Source of the DNA: Roseibium sp.
GTDB taxonomy: Bacteria; Pseudomonadota; Alphaproteobacteria; Rhizobiales; Stappiaceae
Assembly: GCA_017643215.1 (NCBI GenBank)
Contig: JAEPNV010000001.1
Location: forward strand, 434,001-498,000
Direction: 5' to 3'
DNA: 64,000 bases
Position numbers and translations under genes: made by a program. How positions within the stretch are numbered: the first letter of the stretch is position 1; each line of letters begins with the position of its first letter. Below the pieces are notes generated by a model that saw only the letters and a program-made list of their open reading frames with translations, made no database searches and had not been told where the DNA came from. Below, piece after piece: positions 60,410 through 64,000 of the stretch.

Positions 60410-60790
60410 GTGCGTCACCATCCCGAGCTCAAAAAGATCAGGTTGAACCTGGCCCGAACCAAGGAGTATCCGCAAGGCTCGGCCCGACATGGTTATGAAT
60501 TCACGGCGCCTTTGGACGAAACCGGTCACATCGACGCGGCCGTCTGGAAAAAGGAACGGGCCCATTGCCGCGTTGTCCGGTTTTGGGGTGGCGAACAGGA
60601 AGAAATCGGCCACCTCATCCATCGGCCGGGCGGATCTTGGGCGTTTCACTACGATATCGAAGGCGATGATGATGACGAAGCCGGCTACCGGTTCGGGGCG
60701 CATGCCTTTTCACCCGGCGAATATGTGTCGATCAAGGATGAGGACGGCGAATTGCACACCTTCCAGGTTGTGACGGTACAGCCGGTGTAA
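60410..60790 (+). CDS. Conserved hypothetical protein (126 aa)
   Basis: This is a 126-residue soluble protein. The first 90 residues have a regular pattern ('RHHPELKKIRLNLARTKEYPQGSARHGYEFTAPLDETGHIDAAVWKK'), then the acidic patch 'DIEGDDDDEAGYRF' and 'FSPGEYVSIKDEDGELHTFQVV'. I know similar proteins in Alphaproteobacteria without a function. The GTG at 60410 follows AGGAG seven bases upstream. It has its own promoter or reads from before the kinase's start. Confidence 0.65.
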   Translation: MRHHPELKKIRLNLARTKEYPQGSARHGYEFTAPLDETGHIDAAVWKKERAHCRVVRFWGGEQEEIGHLIHRPGGSWAFHYDIEGDDDDEAGYRFGAHAFSPGEYVSIKDEDGELHTFQVVTVQPV

Positions 60791-60911
60791 GGTGCGGTCT
60801 CACGACTGGAATTAAGACTGGGGCGATTTCTCCGCGGGGGTTTTGTTGTGACGGGGCGCCGGCTTGAAAGCCGGGCCGGCGGCCGGATTCTAAAAGAAGG
60901 AGGAATGACAG

Positions 60912-61367
60912 ATGAGCTCTTTGATCCCTTCGTTTTGGGAAAGAAGCGATAACCCGATGTTGTCCCTGCAAAAGGAGATGGACCGGATGTTCCGCGAATT
61001 CTCCGACCGCCGGCCGTTCGACACCGGATCCGGATTTCCGGCGATCGATGTGACGGAAACCGAGACCGGGCTGGAAGTGACGGCCGAATTGCCCGGGATC
61101 GCTGAAAAGGATGTCGAGGTCGCGGTGTCGGACCGGACCCTGACCATCAAGGGCGAGAAGAAGGCGGAAAAAACCGTCAGCGAAAAGGACCGCCATCTCA
61201 GCGAACGCAGCTACGGCGCGTTTCGGCGGACAATGACCTTGCCCTATGCACCGGAGCCTGGATCGATCGACGCCCATATGGACAACGGCATCCTGACGAT
61301 CGCGCTGCCGCGCCCGGAAGAAACCGAAGTAGGCCCGCAGAAGATCGAAGTCCGCCGCAAGGGCTAG
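60912..61367 (+). CDS. Small heat-shock protein Hsp20 (alpha-crystallin)
   Basis: This 151-residue chaperone binds unfolding proteins. The alpha-crystallin domain spans about residues 40-140: 'FPAIDVTETETGLEVTAELPGIAEKDVEVAVSDRTLTIKGEK' and 'RSYGAFRRTMTLPYAPEPGSIDAHMDNGILTIALPRPEE' with the 'I-x-I'-type tail absent. The ATG follows AAGGAGGAATGACAG. A terminator follows the stop after 27 bases. Confidence 0.93.
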   Translation: MSSLIPSFWERSDNPMLSLQKEMDRMFREFSDRRPFDTGSGFPAIDVTETETGLEVTAELPGIAEKDVEVAVSDRTLTIKGEKKAEKTVSEKDRHLSERSYGAFRRTMTLPYAPEPGSIDAHMDNGILTIALPRPEETEVGPQKIEVRRKG

Positions 61368-61394
61368 GTCTCCTGACAGATGAATGTGAAGTGG

Positions 61395-61417
61395 CCGCGG
61401 CAATGCCGCGGCTTTTT
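61395..61417 (+). terminator. Terminator after hsp20
   Basis: Stem CCGCGGC / GCCGCGG with a 3-base loop, then CTTTTT. Confidence 0.85.
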
Positions 61418-61538
61418 CATTCCAATCGGGAATGACGCCATTGCCAAATAACGCCGGCCGGCCGCTGCACTGCCAAATCGAACTGCGGTATAGAAATTTA
61501 AACGAGGAATTCCGGACCAGGTATTGGGAGTGCATAGA

Positions 61539-63212
61539 ATGATCGCAAACGCGAAAACCGGTGGCCAGCTGCTCGTCGAGGCGCTGGAGCGGCACGGGGC
61601 TGAGCGGATCTTTTGTGTGCCCGGCGAAAGTTACCTGGCCGTGCTCGATGCGCTGCACGACGCGGAGATTCCCGTGACGGTGTGCCGGCAGGAAGGCGGT
61701 GCCGCGATGATGGCCGACGCCCATGGCAAGCTGACCGGAACACCGGGGATTTGCATGGTGACGCGCGGGCCGGGCGCGACGAACGCGGCGGCGGGCGTGC
61801 ACGTGGCGGCGCAGGATTCCACGCCGATGATCCTGTTCATCGGCCAGATCGAACGCGCCATGCGCGAGCGCGAGGCGTTCCAGGAAGTGGACTATCGGCA
61901 GATGTTCGGCGGCATCGCCAAATGGGTGGCCGAAATCGACCATGCGCACCGTGTTCCCGAATTCATCTCCCGCGCCTACCATGTGGCGACCTCCGGCCGT
62001 CCGGGTCCGGTTGTCCTGGCATTGCCGGAGGACATGCTGGTCGAGAGCGCGGTTGCCCCCCAGCCCGAACCCTGGCGCCAGGTGGAAACCCATCCCGGCC
62101 TGTCGTTGATGGCCGATCTTCAAAAGCGGCTGTGGGCCGCCGAGCGTCCCATCGCGATCCTCGGGGGCAGCCGCTGGTCCGAGGCGGCCGTGGCCGCATT
62201 CACCCGCTTTTCCGAACGGTTCGACCTGCCGGTGGCCTGTTCGTTCCGCCGCCAGATGCTGTTTGATCATCTGCACCCGAATTACGCCGGCGACGTCGGA
62301 ATCGGCATCAACCCGAACCTGGCGGCGCGCATCAAGGCGTCGGACCTGATCCTGCTCGTCGGCGGGCGCTTGTCGGAAATGCCCAGCCAGTCCTACACCT
62401 TGCTGGATATTCCGCAGCCGTCCCAACCGCTCGTTCATGTGCATCCGGATGCGGAGGAACTGGGGCGGGTCTACCGCCCGGAAATAGCGATCCACGCCAG
62501 TCCGGCGGCCTTTTGCAAGGCGGCCGAGGGGCTTCAGCCGCCGGTGACCCTCAAGAACGCGGGGCAGGCCGCCGCGGCCCATTCCGATTATCTTGCCTGG
62601 TCCGGCGCCCGGCCCAAAACACCCGGCGCGGTACAAATGGCGGAGGTCATGGACTGGATCGAGGCCAACATGCCGGAGGAGACGATCTTCACAAACGGAG
62701 CGGGCAATTATGCCACCTGGCTGCACCGGTTCCACCGGTTTCGCCGCTATGGGACGCAGGCCGCGCCGACATCCGGATCGATGGGGTATGGATTGCCGGC
62801 GGCGGTCGCGGCCAAGCTCGCCTTTCCCGCCAAGCCTGTGGTGTGTTTTGCCGGCGACGGGTGCCTGCAAATGACCATGCAGGAACTCGGCACGGCCTGT
62901 CAGGACGGCGCCAACATCATCGTTCTGGTGATCGACAACGGCATGTATGGCACGATCCGGATGCATCAGGAAAAGCACTATCCGTCGAGGATTTCGGCGA
63001 CGAAACTTCAAAATCCGGATTTTGCGGCCCTTGCCCGGTCATACGGTGCGCATGCGGAAACCGTTGAGACCACGGCGGACTTCGCACCGGCCATGGAGCG
63101 GGCCTGTGCGGCCGGCCGGCCCGCGCTGCTGCATGTGAAGATTGATCCCGAGGCCATCACGCCCATGGCGTCGCTGAGCCAGATCCGCGAGGCCGCGCTT
63201 GGCTCAGACTGA
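61539..63212 (+). CDS. ThDP-dependent enzyme, acetolactate-synthase-like
   Basis: This 557-residue protein has the three-domain layout of ThDP enzymes: the activating Glu in 'CRQEGGAAMMADAHGK' near residue 50, a central domain 'RPIAILGGSRWSEAAVAAF', and the ThDP site 'FAGDGCLQMTMQELGTACQDGANIIVLVIDNGMYG'. It does not match the ilvBN pair, as no regulatory subunit is nearby. Candidates include a benzoylformate/phenylpyruvate decarboxylase, an oxalyl-CoA-like enzyme, or a non-biosynthetic acetolactate synthase. The ATG at 61539 follows GGGAG eight bases upstream. Confidence 0.8.
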   Translation: MIANAKTGGQLLVEALERHGAERIFCVPGESYLAVLDALHDAEIPVTVCRQEGGAAMMADAHGKLTGTPGICMVTRGPGATNAAAGVHVAAQDSTPMILFIGQIERAMREREAFQEVDYRQMFGGIAKWVAEIDHAHRVPEFISRAYHVATSGRPGPVVLALPEDMLVESAVAPQPEPWRQVETHPGLSLMADLQKRLWAAERPIAILGGSRWSEAAVAAFTRFSERFDLPVACSFRRQMLFDHLHPNYAGDVGIGINPNLAARIKASDLILLVGGRLSEMPSQSYTLLDIPQPSQPLVHVHPDAEELGRVYRPEIAIHASPAAFCKAAEGLQPPVTLKNAGQAAAAHSDYLAWSGARPKTPGAVQMAEVMDWIEANMPEETIFTNGAGNYATWLHRFHRFRRYGTQAAPTSGSMGYGLPAAVAAKLAFPAKPVVCFAGDGCLQMTMQELGTACQDGANIIVLVIDNGMYGTIRMHQEKHYPSRISATKLQNPDFAALARSYGAHAETVETTADFAPAMERACAAGRPALLHVKIDPEAITPMASLSQIREAALGSD

Positions 63213-63214
63213 GA

Positions 63215-64000
63215 TCACCCGTCCGGCGCGAGATCGGTCACGGGCAGAACGACATCGGCGATGCCCGGATCGTCCGGCGAGGTTTGAACCGAAAACCCAA
63301 GCGCCTTGCACATCCCGAGCATCGAGGTGTTTTCCTTCAGGACCTCACCCTTGATGGTCTGAATGCCGTCCGCCTTGGCGTAACGGATGATGAGTTTCAT
63401 CAAAGCCCATCCAAGGCCCTGGCCTTTGAGGTCGGACCGGACCATGACCGCGTATTCGCCAGTCAGGTGATCTGGATCGGCGTGCAGCCGGACAACGCCG
63501 ACCAGATTTCCAGAGCCCGGATCGAGTGCGGCGAACGCCATCGCCCGGGCATAATCGAGCTGCGTCAGGCGTGCGAGGAACCGATGGTTGAAGTCCTGTA
63601 CGGGCGCGAAAAACCGGAGCCTGAGATCGGCCGGCGAAACCGCCTGGAAGAATGCCCGGAAAAGCTCCTCGTCCTCCGGTTTGACCGGCCGCACGAAAAC
63701 ACGGTCGCCGTTTTTCAATGACAACGCCTGTTCCCACTCCTTGGGATAAGGAGCGATCGCCAGACGGGATCGTCCGCTGCGACCAGGATGGGTTATCGGA
63801 CGGCCGAGAGTCATGCGGGCGTCAAGCGCAAGCAGGCCTTCGCGCCGCGCCACGATCGGATTGATGTCGAGTTCCAGGATTTCGGGAATGTCAATGGTGA
63901 TCTGCGACAGCTTTACCAAGGTCAGCGCAACGGCGTCCCGGTCGAGCCGAGGCCGGGCCTTACCGCCGTCCAGCAGCCGGACAATCCGCGTCCGGTTGAT
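63215..64000 (-). CDS. ADP-forming acyl-CoA synthetase with GNAT domain (Pat-type), C-terminal part
   Basis: The frame runs off the right edge of the window (gene start beyond 64000). Readable parts: the ATP-grasp end 'ITIDIPEILELDINPIVARREGLLALDARMTL', then a GNAT acetyltransferase domain ('RLHADPDHLTGEYAVMVRSDLKGQGLGWALMKLIIRYAKADG'). This is the layout of protein acetyltransferase Pat/PatZ-like proteins that acetylate lysines of other enzymes, with the synthetase half often inactive. It is convergent with the ThDP enzyme, stop to stop 2 bases apart. Confidence 0.88.
   Translation of the reverse strand: MNRTRIVRLLDGGKARPRLDRDAVALTLVKLSQITIDIPEILELDINPIVARREGLLALDARMTLGRPITHPGRSGRSRLAIAPYPKEWEQALSLKNGDRVFVRPVKPEDEELFRAFFQAVSPADLRLRFFAPVQDFNHRFLARLTQLDYARAMAFAALDPGSGNLVGVVRLHADPDHLTGEYAVMVRSDLKGQGLGWALMKLIIRYAKADGIQTIKGEVLKENTSMLGMCKALGFSVQTSPDDPGIADVVLPVTDLAPDG

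Noticed and set aside
60863..60895. CTTGAAA-like RpoH -35 element before hsp20
   Set aside because: A start site at the correct distance would fall in the ribosome-binding site; the promoter must be elsewhere.
60732..63011. Long minus-strand open frame of 759 codons
   Set aside because: It is antisense to hsp20 and the ThDP enzyme, both of which have full motifs; it has no recognisable protein features.

Overview
The window is a GC-rich, gene-dense stretch of an alphaproteobacterial chromosome, most likely from the Hyphomicrobiales. The evidence is a PdhS-type cell-cycle kinase with the conserved alphaproteobacterial HisKA block, a DUF6460 membrane protein, a DUF2849 protein inside the cysG-cysI-cysH-DUF934 sulfate-assimilation operon, phasins, and a tRNA-His with an A discriminator and a G1:U72 pair, a known peculiarity of part of the Alphaproteobacteria. 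A marine or saline lifestyle is possible (putative glucosyl/mannosyl-glycerate use, polyamine uptake), but that is inference. No prophage, CRISPR array, rRNA or complete transposon was seen.

Region by region. 1-9.0 kb: a carbohydrate ABC importer (binding protein, two permeases, ATPase) with an embedded GH63-like glycosidase. Then come a divergent VOC/HxlR pair and a GH13 alpha-glucosidase under a LacI-type operator. 9.4-12.1 kb: a thiolase and a gamma-glutamyltransferase-like enzyme. 12.4-17.2 kb: the assimilatory sulfate operon. 17.2-18.6 kb: a gene-free repeat patch. 18.6-28.2 kb: a polyamine locus with a class III aminotransferase, two glutamine-synthetase-like gamma-glutamylpolyamine synthetases, a GntR/FadR-type regulator with two matching operators, and a potFGHI-type importer. 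28.4-30.9 kb: two tandem BioF2-like acyltransferase paralogues. 31-35.7 kb: DUF6460, a 3-oxoacid CoA-transferase pair, and a short FtsH paralogue with two unknown membrane proteins. 35.9-42.5 kb: a 1426-residue PdhS-like kinase, two phasins separated by a repeat element, and tRNA-His. 42.6-48.8 kb: a methyltransferase, an MFS-monooxygenase fusion, a small GNAT, a miniature inverted-repeat element, and an operon of a periplasmic adaptor with two XapX proteins. 47-55.6 kb: two copies of a module made of a YtcJ-like amidohydrolase, a YcaC-like cysteine hydrolase and an AraC regulator (three AraC genes in all). 55.7-64 kb: pirin, TSUP exporter, AzlCD, an APH/P-loop fusion, Hsp20, a ThDP enzyme, and the 3' end of an ADP-forming acyl-CoA synthetase/GNAT.

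How the genes may work together. An 11-bp palindrome, TTGCANTGCAA, lies upstream of the thiolase, the CoA-transferase and the second phasin. This suggests a PhaR-like regulon that links acetoacetyl-CoA metabolism with polyhydroxyalkanoate granules. The two glutamine-synthetase genes and the GntR regulator share a GTGATCAC operator, which points to local control of polyamine breakdown. The least explained systems are the duplicated amidohydrolase/cysteine-hydrolase modules, the XapX-XapX-adaptor operon without a pump, and the FtsH plus two-membrane-protein cluster. All functional calls come from reading sequence and recognising families; nothing was searched or computed externally.
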